Part shown: piece after piece, positions 17,375 to 25,671 of the stretch
Layout of the letters: every line of letters begins with the position of its first letter
Numbering within the stretch: the first letter of the stretch is position 1
NCBI GenBank assembly: GCA_030587405.1
Contig: JAUQZD010000049.1
Location: 59,710 to 123,709 of the forward strand
Source: Candidatus Freyrarchaeum guaymasense
Lineage (GTDB): Archaea > Asgardarchaeota > Jordarchaeia > Jordarchaeales > Freyrarchaeaceae
Length of the DNA stretch: 64,000 nucleotides
Reading direction: 5' to 3'
Position numbers and translations under genes: made by a program
Notes under the pieces: generated by a model
Told to the model about the DNA's origin: nothing
Database searches by the model: none
Seen by the model: the letters and a program-made list of their open reading frames with translations, nothing else

Positions 17375-19281
17375 CCTATAGCCCCCATCTTCCTCGCAAT
17401 CCGTGTTAGCTTCAGCTCCCTAATTTTCTCTTCGGTTGGAGTTCCAGTCTCAGGATCCCATCCTCTCTCTAAGTAGTAATCGTCGAGCAGTTTCTCGGCG
17501 TCCTTAAGCCCTATACGCCTAACTTTATAGTAGTCGGTTAGCACTAACTGGGTTCCACATCCCGTAAGCGGCTCTTTAAGCCATCGTTCAGGGAAAATAT
17601 CGTCTTTTCTAGAGAAGCCCTCCCGCACGTTAAGCAGCTTTAAAAGGTTCCAGCTTCTCTCCCCGGCCCTTAGTAGCTCCCTTGAAGACCGCTTAACCCC
17701 CGTAGCTAACGTGTAGAGGTCAGCCAAGTCCATTACCGAGTAGCTTTGAGCCACCTGTTGCCGGCAGCACACCCCCAGGGAGGTGAGGGTTGCATACCAG
17801 TCCTCCACGTATCTGGTCATCCTAGCAACGTTAAACGATGGCATAAAAATACGGTTCAATGCTTCAGGGGGAACGCCTATCTTAACACAGAATTTTCTAA
17901 GCTTGCTTACGCTGGAGCCAAACGCTAAGGTTGGTGAAAGGCCGGATATGTAGTGTCCCCCCATAGGGCTGACGACTTCCTCGAAAGCCTCGGTTCCAAA
18001 GATAAAGCGGCCATCTATCTGCGGATCCATACCCTTAACGTGGATCACCCTCTCCACGAGGCCGCCGCCGAGTTTTCTCGCCGCGAAAACCGGTCCCTCC
18101 GCTAAAACATCACCTAACCCTTCCCTTGAAGAGATCATCTTAATCAAGCTCACAGTTTCCTCGAAGCCACTACTTCCATCAACGTCCACTTTAAGCACGT
18201 GTCTCTCCCTTAGAAGCCTAACCAGTTCAACGGTGGAAGCCAGTGTAACATAATCTAAACCATACTTGTTTGCAAGGTAGTAGCAATAGGAAATCTCCTT
18301 GCCTCCTCCAACCTGACAGCGTACTCCAAACGCGTAGGCAGGCCCAAGAAACTGGTGCATGCAGATTTCTCCGCACTCCTCAACGTTAACGGTGAGCCTG
18401 TCACCAACCGGGCATGATGGACATGCAAAAACACGCTTCCTCACCCTTTCAATGAAAACCTTGGGTCCAAACTTGGACTCCGCCTCCTTCTCGGACATAA
18501 GCCTTCTCCAATTATCATAAGGCAAGCCACCAATCATTCCAGTTCTAAATTCCCATCCAAGCATGGAGCCAAACTTAATCCATGACTTGTACATGCGTCC
18601 ACTACGTATCCGGTCGATAAGAGAAAGGGCCTTCTCGAGGAACCTTCGATCAGCCACTTCTACGCCTTTCTCTCCCCTCGCAACGATGGCTTTAAGGTTT
18701 TTCGCCCCTAAGACGGCGCCAAGCCCCCCTCTCCCAAGGCTCGAGCAACTATCCATGACCGCAACAGAGAAACGTACAAGCTTCTCCCCGGCCTTGCCAA
18801 TAGCTAGAACACCACATGAACCATGCATCCTACGGAGCGCATTGGTAGTTTGGTAAACGTCCATCCCCCAGAGGTCTGATGCATCATACAAGTCGACGTT
18901 GCCGTCAAGGATCCCGAGATAAACGGGCTTCCTAGCTCTCCCCGTAATGACTACATGGTCGTATCCCGCAGCCTTCATCATCACGCTAAAGAAGCCGCCA
19001 CTGGAAGCAAAGCCAAAAGTCTCAGTAAGAGGAAAACGGCATACAACCGATATCTTAGAGGAGCCAGGGGCAAGCGTCCCCACTAGGGGGCCGACCCCCA
19101 AGGCCACGTAGCTTCTAGGCGAGAATGGATTAACCCATGGTTCAGACAACTCCGCCACGAGCTTAACATTCCCCCCAAAACCCCCTATGAAATCGTTAAT
19201 GATGGACTTATCTAGGTCAACAACCTTCACTGTTCCCGAGGAAAGATCCACAAAAAGGAGTTTTCCAGCATAACCGTACAA
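17371..19281 (-). CDS. Aldehyde:ferredoxin oxidoreductase family tungstoenzyme
   Basis: A 636-residue AOR. The N-terminus (GKLLFVDLSSG, FIGGFGGN) and LGRGGLGAVLGAKNLKAI near residue 195 bind the tungstopterin in known members. Known AORs use CxxCxxxC plus a distant Cys for a [4Fe-4S] cluster; here the first part reads CPSCPVGD near residue 290, with Asp where the third Cys should be, and a Cys pair occurs in LGVCCRQ near 520. The cluster may have an Asp ligand or be lost. The enzyme would oxidise an aldehyde to a carboxylate with ferredoxin. A ferredoxin gene is 7 bp upstream and an LpdD-like gene overlaps the end. Start TTG 19281. Confidence 0.87.
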   Translation of the reverse strand: MYGYAGKLLFVDLSSGTVKVVDLDKSIINDFIGGFGGNVKLVAELSEPWVNPFSPRSYVALGVGPLVGTLAPGSSKISVVCRFPLTETFGFASSGGFFSVMMKAAGYDHVVITGRARKPVYLGILDGNVDLYDASDLWGMDVYQTTNALRRMHGSCGVLAIGKAGEKLVRFSVAVMDSCSSLGRGGLGAVLGAKNLKAIVARGEKGVEVADRRFLEKALSLIDRIRSGRMYKSWIKFGSMLGWEFRTGMIGGLPYDNWRRLMSEKEAESKFGPKVFIERVRKRVFACPSCPVGDRLTVNVEECGEICMHQFLGPAYAFGVRCQVGGGKEISYCYYLANKYGLDYVTLASTVELVRLLRERHVLKVDVDGSSGFEETVSLIKMISSREGLGDVLAEGPVFAARKLGGGLVERVIHVKGMDPQIDGRFIFGTEAFEEVVSPMGGHYISGLSPTLAFGSSVSKLRKFCVKIGVPPEALNRIFMPSFNVARMTRYVEDWYATLTSLGVCCRQQVAQSYSVMDLADLYTLATGVKRSSRELLRAGERSWNLLKLLNVREGFSRKDDIFPERWLKEPLTGCGTQLVLTDYYKVRRIGLKDAEKLLDDYYLERGWDPETGTPTEEKIRELKLTRIARKMGAIG

Positions 19282-19288
19282 CCCGTTC

Positions 19289-19492
19289 TCACCTCAAGGC
19301 ACCATAACAGCACACCTCAACACATTTGCCGCACCCTTCACAATCCCTCGAGAAAGCAGCCCTAAGCACTCCCTTCTCACGTACAATCCTCAGCTTAGCC
19401 TTAAAAACATTGAAAGAACCCGAATGAATGAAAGAGCAGATCAACATACAAAGCATACATTCACTACACTTCTCCGCGTCAAACTCAACCAA
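19289..19492 (-). CDS. Small two-cluster ferredoxin, electron partner of the AOR
   Basis: A 67-residue iron-sulfur protein with CSECMLCMLICSF near residue 9 and CEGCGKCVEVCCYGA near residue 51. The arrangement resembles the small ferredoxin-like subunits encoded next to aldehyde oxidoreductases. It is the first gene of a three-gene operon and ends 7 bp before the AOR start, so it probably takes the electrons released by aldehyde oxidation. It starts at TTG 19492, with a G-rich stretch just before. Confidence 0.8.
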   Translation of the reverse strand: MVEFDAEKCSECMLCMLICSFIHSGSFNVFKAKLRIVREKGVLRAAFSRDCEGCGKCVEVCCYGALR

Positions 19493-19675
19493 CCCATCCC
19501 ACCGCCAACCTAAACCTTCACCTAAAACAAATGGAAACCCTAAAAAAGAGTTTTTCCAGAGAAACTGAGCGCAACCGCCGAGTAAAAGGGTGCAGCATAA
19601 AGAGTTCCGGCTGATACCACCATTTTAACTACAAAGAGAAACCTTAAAATAGCTGGATTTCATCCAGAGAAAATA

Positions 19676-19806
19676 GGGCCCCTAGCTCAGCTTGGTAGAG
19701 CTTGTGGCGCTGAGAGCACCCGGTTCGCACCCGGGAGGCCGCGGGAACCCTTGGAGGGTCGCGAATTCAAAACCTGAAGGGTGGACAAGTCCCGCGGGGT
19801 CCACCA
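19676..19806 (+). tRNA. tRNA-Ala (anticodon CGC) with three introns
   Basis: The acceptor GGGCCCC pairs with GGGGTCC at 19796-19802 and includes G3:U70, the alanine identity pair; A73 and encoded CCA follow. Introns are 19702-19717 (16 nt, at the end of the D-stem; a GAGC repeat lets it slide), 19746-19765 (20 nt, between 53 and 54) and 19772-19789 (18 nt, between 59 and 60). After removal the anticodon arm is CCCGG-TTCGCAC-CCGGG and the T-arm GCGGG-TTCAAAT-CCCGC. TATA-like CCTTAAAATAG stands about 30 bp upstream. Confidence 0.92.
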
Positions 19807-19862
19807 TCCACTACCTCCCTAAAAGAACAGGTTCTTCTTGAGGTTTTAATAAGTAGAGTTGA

Positions 19863-21146
19863 TTAGATCGACTCTGCTTTTTTACGGGCCGTTTTCCCTC
19901 TTCCTAGTCTTTCGTGTGCTTCTGCCAGATGACCTGCAGCCAATGCCGCTATGAGGGACACCTCCCCAGCCAGCGCGGCTGAGCAAGCTATCTCAGCGAA
20001 CTTTTTGGCAAGCGTTCCTGGAGGGGCACCTTTCACAAAACCGCCTCCACAACCCATAATAGATAATGCCTCTTGGTATTGGGGTAGCCACATGCCTCCA
20101 CCGATTGTTCCACAGATCATTGATGGAATGGTGAGTGAAATGTATAGGTTTCCGTCTCCAAGCACTTCAGCTGTTACTATGCCCATGGAGCTTTCTCCTA
20201 TGTGTGCAGCGTCTTGCCCGGTGGCGAGCCACATGGCGGCTATTATGTTTGCTACGTGGGCGTTTAACCCGTAGGCCGCCGCCTGCCCTGTTCCAAGGTA
20301 AAGCTTCCTGTAGACTACTTCAACCATGTCTTCAGGAGTCGTCTTTAAAACTTTTTCAATGTACTCTCTTTTAAGTACAGCTTCCGCCTGAACCGTTTTC
20401 CCTCTGCCTAGTATGTAGTTAAGGGCTGACGGCTTCTTGTCAACACACATGTTCCCGCTGAGGGCTACGGTCTTAGCCCATGGAAATTGTTCTTCTATGA
20501 AGCGGCAAGCTTTATCGCTTGCGCTAGTCGCCATGTTCATCCCCATAGCATCTCCTGTCTCGGCGGTGAATCGCAGGTAAACGTTTCGTCCTATAATCCA
20601 GTGTTGGATGCCGGTGAGTTTTAAGAATGGATCGTCCCCTTCAAAGACTTTCCTTATTTCATCATAGTTTTCTTTTACCCAGTTTACGAGTTTTACAGCG
20701 TGTTCCGTGTCTGGGACTACTATGCATGGGGCTCTTGTTATACCTGACTTTAAGACCTTTGCTTTAGCCCCTCCGCTGGCGGTTATGGCGGTGCATCCTC
20801 TGTTGACGCTGGCGACCAATGCGCCCTCGGTTGTTGCTAGTGGAATGTAGTACTCGCCGTCTGCCACTTCTCCTTTAACTTTGAGGGGGCCTGCAACTCC
20901 TAATGGGATTTGCTGTGCACCTATTGGGTTTTCTATGTTTCTCGAGGCTGTTTCTTCAAGGTTTATTGAGTAGCTTCCTATGTGTTTGAGCTCTCTGCCA
21001 ATTACCTTCTCTATGGCTTTTCTTCTGATTTTTGCTGCTGCGTCGACGCTTCCGACGTATTTTTCAATCTGGTGGAGTTTTATTTCGCCTTTGACCAATT
21101 TTTCAACAAGTTCTTCTTCCGAAAATTCTTCTTTTGTGAGTGACAT
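19863..21146 (-). CDS. hmgA: 3-hydroxy-3-methylglutaryl-CoA reductase, class I
   Basis: A 427-residue class I enzyme reducing HMG-CoA to mevalonate with NADPH. Catalytic residues are Glu in ATTEGALVAS near residue 108, Lys in SGNMCVDKKPSALN near 240, Asp in TGQDAAHIGES near 310 and His in LAEAHERLGR near the C-terminus. The start is ATG 21146, nine bases behind GGAAAGGAG inside the end of the preceding gene; the longer frame to 21179 would read through that site. It is the last gene of the seven-gene mevalonate operon and overlaps no other gene downstream, where tRNA-Ala lies on the other strand. Confidence 0.96.
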   Translation of the reverse strand: MSLTKEEFSEEELVEKLVKGEIKLHQIEKYVGSVDAAAKIRRKAIEKVIGRELKHIGSYSINLEETASRNIENPIGAQQIPLGVAGPLKVKGEVADGEYYIPLATTEGALVASVNRGCTAITASGGAKAKVLKSGITRAPCIVVPDTEHAVKLVNWVKENYDEIRKVFEGDDPFLKLTGIQHWIIGRNVYLRFTAETGDAMGMNMATSASDKACRFIEEQFPWAKTVALSGNMCVDKKPSALNYILGRGKTVQAEAVLKREYIEKVLKTTPEDMVEVVYRKLYLGTGQAAAYGLNAHVANIIAAMWLATGQDAAHIGESSMGIVTAEVLGDGNLYISLTIPSMICGTIGGGMWLPQYQEALSIMGCGGGFVKGAPPGTLAKKFAEIACSAALAGEVSLIAALAAGHLAEAHERLGRGKTARKKAESI

Positions 21147-21150
21147 TTTT

Positions 21151-21576
21151 TCATGCTCCTTTCCTTTTTTCAACCTCAATTATTCCCTTTTCAGAGTTCA
21201 CCCTAACCCAGTCCCCAGTCTCTATGACTGTGAGGGGGTCGGGGATTGCTTTATGTATTAAGGGGATTTCGGCTACGACTGCTCCTATCAGGGTTACAGT
21301 GTCTGCTTCCCTTTGGATTATGGCTTTGGGCGCGAGGCCCTTCTCTGCAAGGTTTATCAGGACGTATGTCCCGACGGTTGACCCGACTCCCACCGGGAAA
21401 ACTAGGACTTTGCCTGATATGCTGGCTCCCTCTAAAGCGTGGTTTTGAATTATTCCAGTGTTTGGGTTCACGTTTCCCAAGAAGGATATGGGGTCTGTGG
21501 AGACCAGGGCTTCACCCTCGGCGACAGGCGACTTCAACCCTTTTAGGCCGAGCCCCTTTAAGACAAGCTTCCCCAC
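21151..21576 (-). CDS. Phosphomevalonate dehydratase small subunit (aconitase X, DUF126)
   Basis: A 141-residue swivelling domain of the aconitase-X family. The hallmark FPVGVGSTVGTYVL lies near residue 62, preceded by STDPISFLG and HALEGASISGKV. With the large subunit it dehydrates mevalonate 5-phosphate to trans-anhydromevalonate 5-phosphate, a step of the archaeal mevalonate pathway first shown in Aeropyrum. It follows the large-subunit gene by three bases and is followed by HMG-CoA reductase, whose start is four bases beyond its stop, so all are tightly coupled. Confidence 0.92.
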   Translation of the reverse strand: MGKLVLKGLGLKGLKSPVAEGEALVSTDPISFLGNVNPNTGIIQNHALEGASISGKVLVFPVGVGSTVGTYVLINLAEKGLAPKAIIQREADTVTLIGAVVAEIPLIHKAIPDPLTVIETGDWVRVNSEKGIIEVEKRKGA

Positions 21577-21579
21577 GGC

Positions 21580-22755
21580 TTAGGCCTCCAGAGCGGTTTT
21601 CACACATTCTTCTATTGGAAGAAGCGCGGAGGAAACCTTGTTCATTGATGGGGCATAATGGGCTGCCTTAACCGAGTCTGTCAGCATTGTTTTGAATCCT
21701 TTTAAGGGCGCAACTATTGGGCAAGTGTCACAAAGAACTTTACCGCCTGCTTTTTCGATTTTCTGGACGAAGCCCATCCGTTCACCTAGTAGCTTAACTT
21801 GGCGGGACGTGAAAACCCAGAAGGATAAGCGCTTCGACACCTTCCCATTTAGCATCTCGGAAACCATTTTCAGCTCGTAGATGGAATAGTGGGGGCAGCC
21901 CAACACGATGAGGTCTGGTTTATCAGTTAAGCTAAATGAGTTAAATACTTCGTTGAGCTGGTGGTCGTCGATTTCCACTGTTTCCTCTATGGTTGGGGAC
22001 TTGATGTGATCCCTCTCCCAGTAGTAGAGGGAGACCGCGCCTGAAGCAGCTATAGCCGCTGAGAGCTGCTTTGCCGCGGTAAGGGACAATGTATGGCGGC
22101 TCTGAATGAGGGGAATGCTGTTCTTCAGCGTTTTCCCAAGCAGGTATCCTAGTACGCCGTAATGGGTCGGAGACTTAAGGGGGGCATGCACGCTTACCTT
22201 GACTGTGGGGTGCCTGTTCTCGTCTAGGTGGAGGCCGTAAAGGGGGGTTTTACCTGTTACTGCGGACGCTAAGGCTGAGATGCCGCTTTCCCTATTAGTT
22301 TTCGCTTTGAAGTAGGAGTTAACGAGCGTAACAGCCGAGGATTCGGCGAAGGCTACATGCACCCCCTCAGCGGGGATGTTGCCTACTTCGTATGGTGTGC
22401 AACTGCAGGTTGGCAGGACACCCATCTCGGCGTAAAGGGATATTATCTTCTTTTGTTTTTCAAGGAAGTTTTCATCCACCCTAAGGTCCCGCCATCGCTC
22501 CAGGTCTACCCCTCCAGGGTTAAGGGTGGTAAGAATAGAGGTTTTCGCGCCCGAACCTGCAAACTTTTCTAGGGTTGATATGAGGGCGTCGCCGCCGGTC
22601 TTGTAGGAAACACCCGACACGTGGGCGCTTTGAACACTTATAAGGCGTTCTGCTTCGAAAAAGTCCCCTAAGGCGCAGAGGATTTTCATAGCTAGCCTTT
22701 GCCCCTCGCCATACTCGCCATCTAAGACCTTTTCCTCCTCCCTAGTCAGATACAT
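21580..22755 (-). CDS. Phosphomevalonate dehydratase large subunit (aconitase X, DUF521)
   Basis: A 391-residue catalytic subunit of the aconitase-X family. Cysteines expected to hold the iron-sulfur cluster are in PTCSCTPYEVG near residue 115, VLGCPHYS near 295 and LCDTCPIVAP near 345. It removes water from mevalonate 5-phosphate. The start is ATG 22755, nine bases behind GGTGAGGG; it overlaps the end of the UbiD-type gene by 14 bp. The neighbours encode the small subunit and the decarboxylase that uses its product, which makes the phosphomevalonate substrate far more likely than a proline-type one. Confidence 0.92.
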   Translation of the reverse strand: MYLTREEEKVLDGEYGEGQRLAMKILCALGDFFEAERLISVQSAHVSGVSYKTGGDALISTLEKFAGSGAKTSILTTLNPGGVDLERWRDLRVDENFLEKQKKIISLYAEMGVLPTCSCTPYEVGNIPAEGVHVAFAESSAVTLVNSYFKAKTNRESGISALASAVTGKTPLYGLHLDENRHPTVKVSVHAPLKSPTHYGVLGYLLGKTLKNSIPLIQSRHTLSLTAAKQLSAAIAASGAVSLYYWERDHIKSPTIEETVEIDDHQLNEVFNSFSLTDKPDLIVLGCPHYSIYELKMVSEMLNGKVSKRLSFWVFTSRQVKLLGERMGFVQKIEKAGGKVLCDTCPIVAPLKGFKTMLTDSVKAAHYAPSMNKVSSALLPIEECVKTALEA

Positions 22756-24043
22756 AGTCTTCAACCCTCACCTCGTCGTACCCGGGGATACGGGCGGGAA
22801 GGAAGTTTTCCCTTTCCTTGTCGAAGGGAATTGTCGCGTCGACCCCGACTTTAGAAGTCTCCCTCGTTACCTGGTTCGCTGAGGGATCAAGGGAGGACCC
22901 CTTACCTTGCATTATGATCAGATCCTTGCTGGCTTGGAACCTAGTTGCTATAGCGTACTCGACCGAGTTTAGGTCGTAAATATCCACGTCCTCATCAACT
23001 ACCACTACGTGCTTTAAGGACTTGTGCGCTCTGAATGCTGCTTCTATAGCCCTTACACCGTCATCGGCATGTTTCTTCTTTATTTTAATTATGCAGTGCA
23101 ACCAAGAGCAGCCTCCATGAGTTAAAGCGACGTCAAGGCACTCACAAACCTTGCTAACTTCATTGTATATCACAGGCTCCCGGGGCATCCCCATTAGGAG
23201 CCTGTGCTCGGCTCCGCCGGGAAGTATCGCTTGGTACACCGCGTCCTTTGCATGGGAGAACCGGTTGACTTCAACCACTGGTTGTTCCCTAACGATGTCG
23301 TACGTTCCTGTTATGTCAGGGAAGGGGCCCTCCTCAACCGTCTCGCTAGTTATCTTAGCTTCTAAGAGTATTTCGGAGTCAGCGGGGACTTCCAAGTCTA
23401 CGGTCTTGCACTTAACCAGCTTCACAGGTTTCAGGGCATTCGCCACCTCGTACTCGTCAACGTCCACTGGGAGAGAAGTTGCAGCGGCGATCATAACTGA
23501 GGGATGATTACCGATCACGATCGCCGCGTCAAGTTCGCCTCCAGCCCTTTTAAGGTACGTGTACGTGTCCCTGTCCTCCACGACCCTTATTGCAAACCTT
23601 CTCTCGTCTAGGAGCATAAGCCTGTGAAAGCTCAGGTTACGTCCATAATCTGGGTCTCTCACTACGACTATGGCGGAGGTTACGTAGGGGCCTCCGTCCT
23701 TCTCGGTATGTGTTAAGATCGGAAGCTTGGTGAGGTTTACATTTTCGACGACTTCTAGGCAGCGGCCGTGACTTACAACTTCTGGTTCACTACGCTTCTT
23801 TAACGCTTCAGCGAGCTTGGGGAGAAGGTGTTCGGGGGGAACGTTTAATGCTTTAGCTATGAGATTTTTGTTTGAGCAAAGGTTAGCAGCCACTTTAAAC
23901 CTGCTTTCTGCAACGTTCTCGAAAAGTAAGGGTTTCCCGTCTAGTTTTTTCATGATGGCGGGAATCTCATACTTAACAGAGACCTTTCTTTTGATCTTTA
24001 GGAGGAGATTTTCTTTTTCTAGTTGAGAGAGAAATTCCCTCAT
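22742..24043 (-). CDS. UbiD-family decarboxylase, likely trans-anhydromevalonate 5-phosphate decarboxylase
   Basis: A 433-residue UbiD-type enzyme. The motif ETVEEGPFPDITGTYD near residue 235 carries the conserved acidic residues, and GGPYVTSAIVVVRDP near 115 the metal and prenylated-FMN region. Generic UbiD proteins act on aromatic or alpha,beta-unsaturated acids; embedded between the thiolase/HMG-CoA synthase genes and both phosphomevalonate dehydratase subunits, this one most likely converts trans-anhydromevalonate 5-phosphate to isopentenyl phosphate. It needs prenylated FMN; a UbiX flavin prenyltransferase is not seen in the window, but an LpdD-like protein is 5 kb away. Confidence 0.9.
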   Translation of the reverse strand: MREFLSQLEKENLLLKIKRKVSVKYEIPAIMKKLDGKPLLFENVAESRFKVAANLCSNKNLIAKALNVPPEHLLPKLAEALKKRSEPEVVSHGRCLEVVENVNLTKLPILTHTEKDGGPYVTSAIVVVRDPDYGRNLSFHRLMLLDERRFAIRVVEDRDTYTYLKRAGGELDAAIVIGNHPSVMIAAATSLPVDVDEYEVANALKPVKLVKCKTVDLEVPADSEILLEAKITSETVEEGPFPDITGTYDIVREQPVVEVNRFSHAKDAVYQAILPGGAEHRLLMGMPREPVIYNEVSKVCECLDVALTHGGCSWLHCIIKIKKKHADDGVRAIEAAFRAHKSLKHVVVVDEDVDIYDLNSVEYAIATRFQASKDLIIMQGKGSSLDPSANQVTRETSKVGVDATIPFDKERENFLPARIPGYDEVRVEDYVSD

Positions 24044-24075
24044 GCTTCAAAGACCCCGCGTTTCTAGGAGGGAGG

Positions 24076-24501
24076 CTAAGTTTCCGTTGAGCCACCGTTC
24101 AGAACGGCGGGCCTAAACTTGTAACTGTAGTATATGGGTCCATCCCGTCCTTTCTCACCAATTTTCCTTATTACAGCTTCAACGTCTATGTCTAAGTCGA
24201 GTTCTTGGGGGTCAACATCTGTTATCTGGGCGGTTATGTAGGTTCCATCTTCAAGCCTAACTAACCCTACAATGTATGGAACATAGAGCTCGAAGCCTTT
24301 TGGAGGAGTATACATCACCGTGTAGGTTACCAGTTTTCCTCTGTGAGGAAGCTTCCTTCGTTCCAGCTCCCTCGACCCGCACTCGGGGCAGAACTCTCTT
24401 GGAGGAAAGTACGTTATCGAGCATTTAGGACAAAAAGATGCTTCCAGCCTGTACCTTTGAGGCAGTTCTCTCCAATGTCTGGATGGCAACTCCCCTTTCA
24501 C
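24076..24501 (-). CDS. DUF35 OB-fold/zinc-ribbon scaffold of the thiolase-HMGCS complex
   Basis: About 141 residues: an N-terminal helix (RHWRELPQRYRLE), a zinc ribbon CPKC...CPEC near residues 24-41 and an OB-fold with VPYIVGLVRLEDG. In Methanothermococcus a DUF35 protein holds acetoacetyl-CoA thiolase and HMG-CoA synthase together and shares their CoA-binding site, pulling the unfavourable thiolase reaction forward. Here it directly follows the thiolase gene. I place the start at GTG 24501, overlapping the thiolase stop; ATG 24522 is an alternative. Zn ligands and context make the role likely. Confidence 0.87.
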   Translation of the reverse strand: MKGELPSRHWRELPQRYRLEASFCPKCSITYFPPREFCPECGSRELERRKLPHRGKLVTYTVMYTPPKGFELYVPYIVGLVRLEDGTYITAQITDVDPQELDLDIDVEAVIRKIGEKGRDGPIYYSYKFRPAVLNGGSTET

Positions 24502-24502
24502 C

Positions 24503-25660
24503 TCATTTAGCCTTAAAAACATGGACGATTGCTGAGGTTCCAAATCCGCTCGTATTGTGAGTTATGCCTACTTGAGCGTCAGGAACTTGACGCTTACCGG
24601 CTTCGCCACGAAGCTGGAGAACTATTTCGGCTGCTTGGTATATGCCGGTTGCCCCTATAGGATGACCTCGAGCCTTCAAGCCGCCGGAAGGGTTTATCGG
24701 GATTTCCCCTTCTAAACTTATGAGACCTTCCTCCACGGCCTTCCAAGCCTCCCCCTTACGGGCGAAGCCTAAATCTTCTATGGCGAGGAAACCCGCAATG
24801 GAGAAGGAGTCATGGACTTCTGCTACGTCAATGTCCTCGGGGGTTATCTTAGCCATTTCATAGGCGTTTCTGCTAGCTTCAACCGTCGCCTTTAGCGTCA
24901 GGAAATCTTTTCTCATATGGAAAAGGAAAGTGTCATTGGCCTTCCAAGCCCCTGCGATTTCAACGCAGTCGGATACGAATTCCTTAGCTTTATCCGCAGG
25001 GCAAAGGATTAAAGCTGCCGCGCCATCTCCTATTGGGGCGCAGTCCATAAGATGGATTGGGTCTGCTACGGGGACGGAGTTAAGGGCTTTTTCAAGAGAT
25101 ATTTTAAAGGGGAACTGAGCGTACGGGTTCTTCGAAGCATTATCATGCATCTGAACGACAAACTTGGCAAAGCTCTCCCTTTTAACGCCGAACCTTTTCA
25201 TATATAAGCGCATAACCATAGCATTTATCCCTGCAAGTGATAAGCCAGTGAAGGCTTCATACTCCTGATCAGTTACCGTGGAGATTATGAACGTAGCATC
25301 GTTAGTTGTGGTGTCCATCATCTTTTCTACGCCGCCAACCATCACAATGTCATGCATTCCGGACGCAACGTCCTTAAGCCCCATGTAGAGAGCTGCAGCC
25401 CCAGAGCTGCAGCCCTCCTCAACGCGTATTGAAGGTATAGAGTTAAAGCCCAGAGAATCCGCAAGTAGGGGAGCAATGTTCTCCTGATTGTTAAATTGCC
25501 CTGCAGACATGTTGCCTACATAAAGAGCTTCAACTTTCGGTATCCCCGCATCCTCCAACGCGTTTAAGGCTGCTTTAGTGAAGAGGGAGCGAAGCGACTC
25601 ACTCCAGTGGTGGTCAACCTTAACCATTCCTACACCGATCACAGCAACCTTACGTTTCAA
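24503..25660 (-). CDS. Acetyl-CoA C-acetyltransferase (archaeal acetoacetyl-CoA thiolase)
   Basis: A 385-residue thiolase that condenses two acetyl-CoA into acetoacetyl-CoA. The nucleophilic Cys is in RVEEGCSSGAAALYMG near residue 85; the catalytic His region is AEVHDSFSIAG near 280 and GGLKARGHPIGATG near 340. The C-terminal CxG block of bacterial thiolases is replaced by HNTSGFGTSA, as in the archaeal SCP2-like group. It lies 11 bp after HMG-CoA synthase and just before DUF35, matching the three-protein complex known from methanogens. Confidence 0.93.
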   Translation of the reverse strand: MKRKVAVIGVGMVKVDHHWSESLRSLFTKAALNALEDAGIPKVEALYVGNMSAGQFNNQENIAPLLADSLGFNSIPSIRVEEGCSSGAAALYMGLKDVASGMHDIVMVGGVEKMMDTTTNDATFIISTVTDQEYEAFTGLSLAGINAMVMRLYMKRFGVKRESFAKFVVQMHDNASKNPYAQFPFKISLEKALNSVPVADPIHLMDCAPIGDGAAALILCPADKAKEFVSDCVEIAGAWKANDTFLFHMRKDFLTLKATVEASRNAYEMAKITPEDIDVAEVHDSFSIAGFLAIEDLGFARKGEAWKAVEEGLISLEGEIPINPSGGLKARGHPIGATGIYQAAEIVLQLRGEAGKRQVPDAQVGITHNTSGFGTSAIVHVFKAK

Positions 25661-25671
25661 ACATACTCCCC

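Noticed and set aside
21246..21671. Plus-strand frame opposite the aconitase-X genes
   Set aside because: It is Leu/Arg-rich shadow translation of two well-identified genes.
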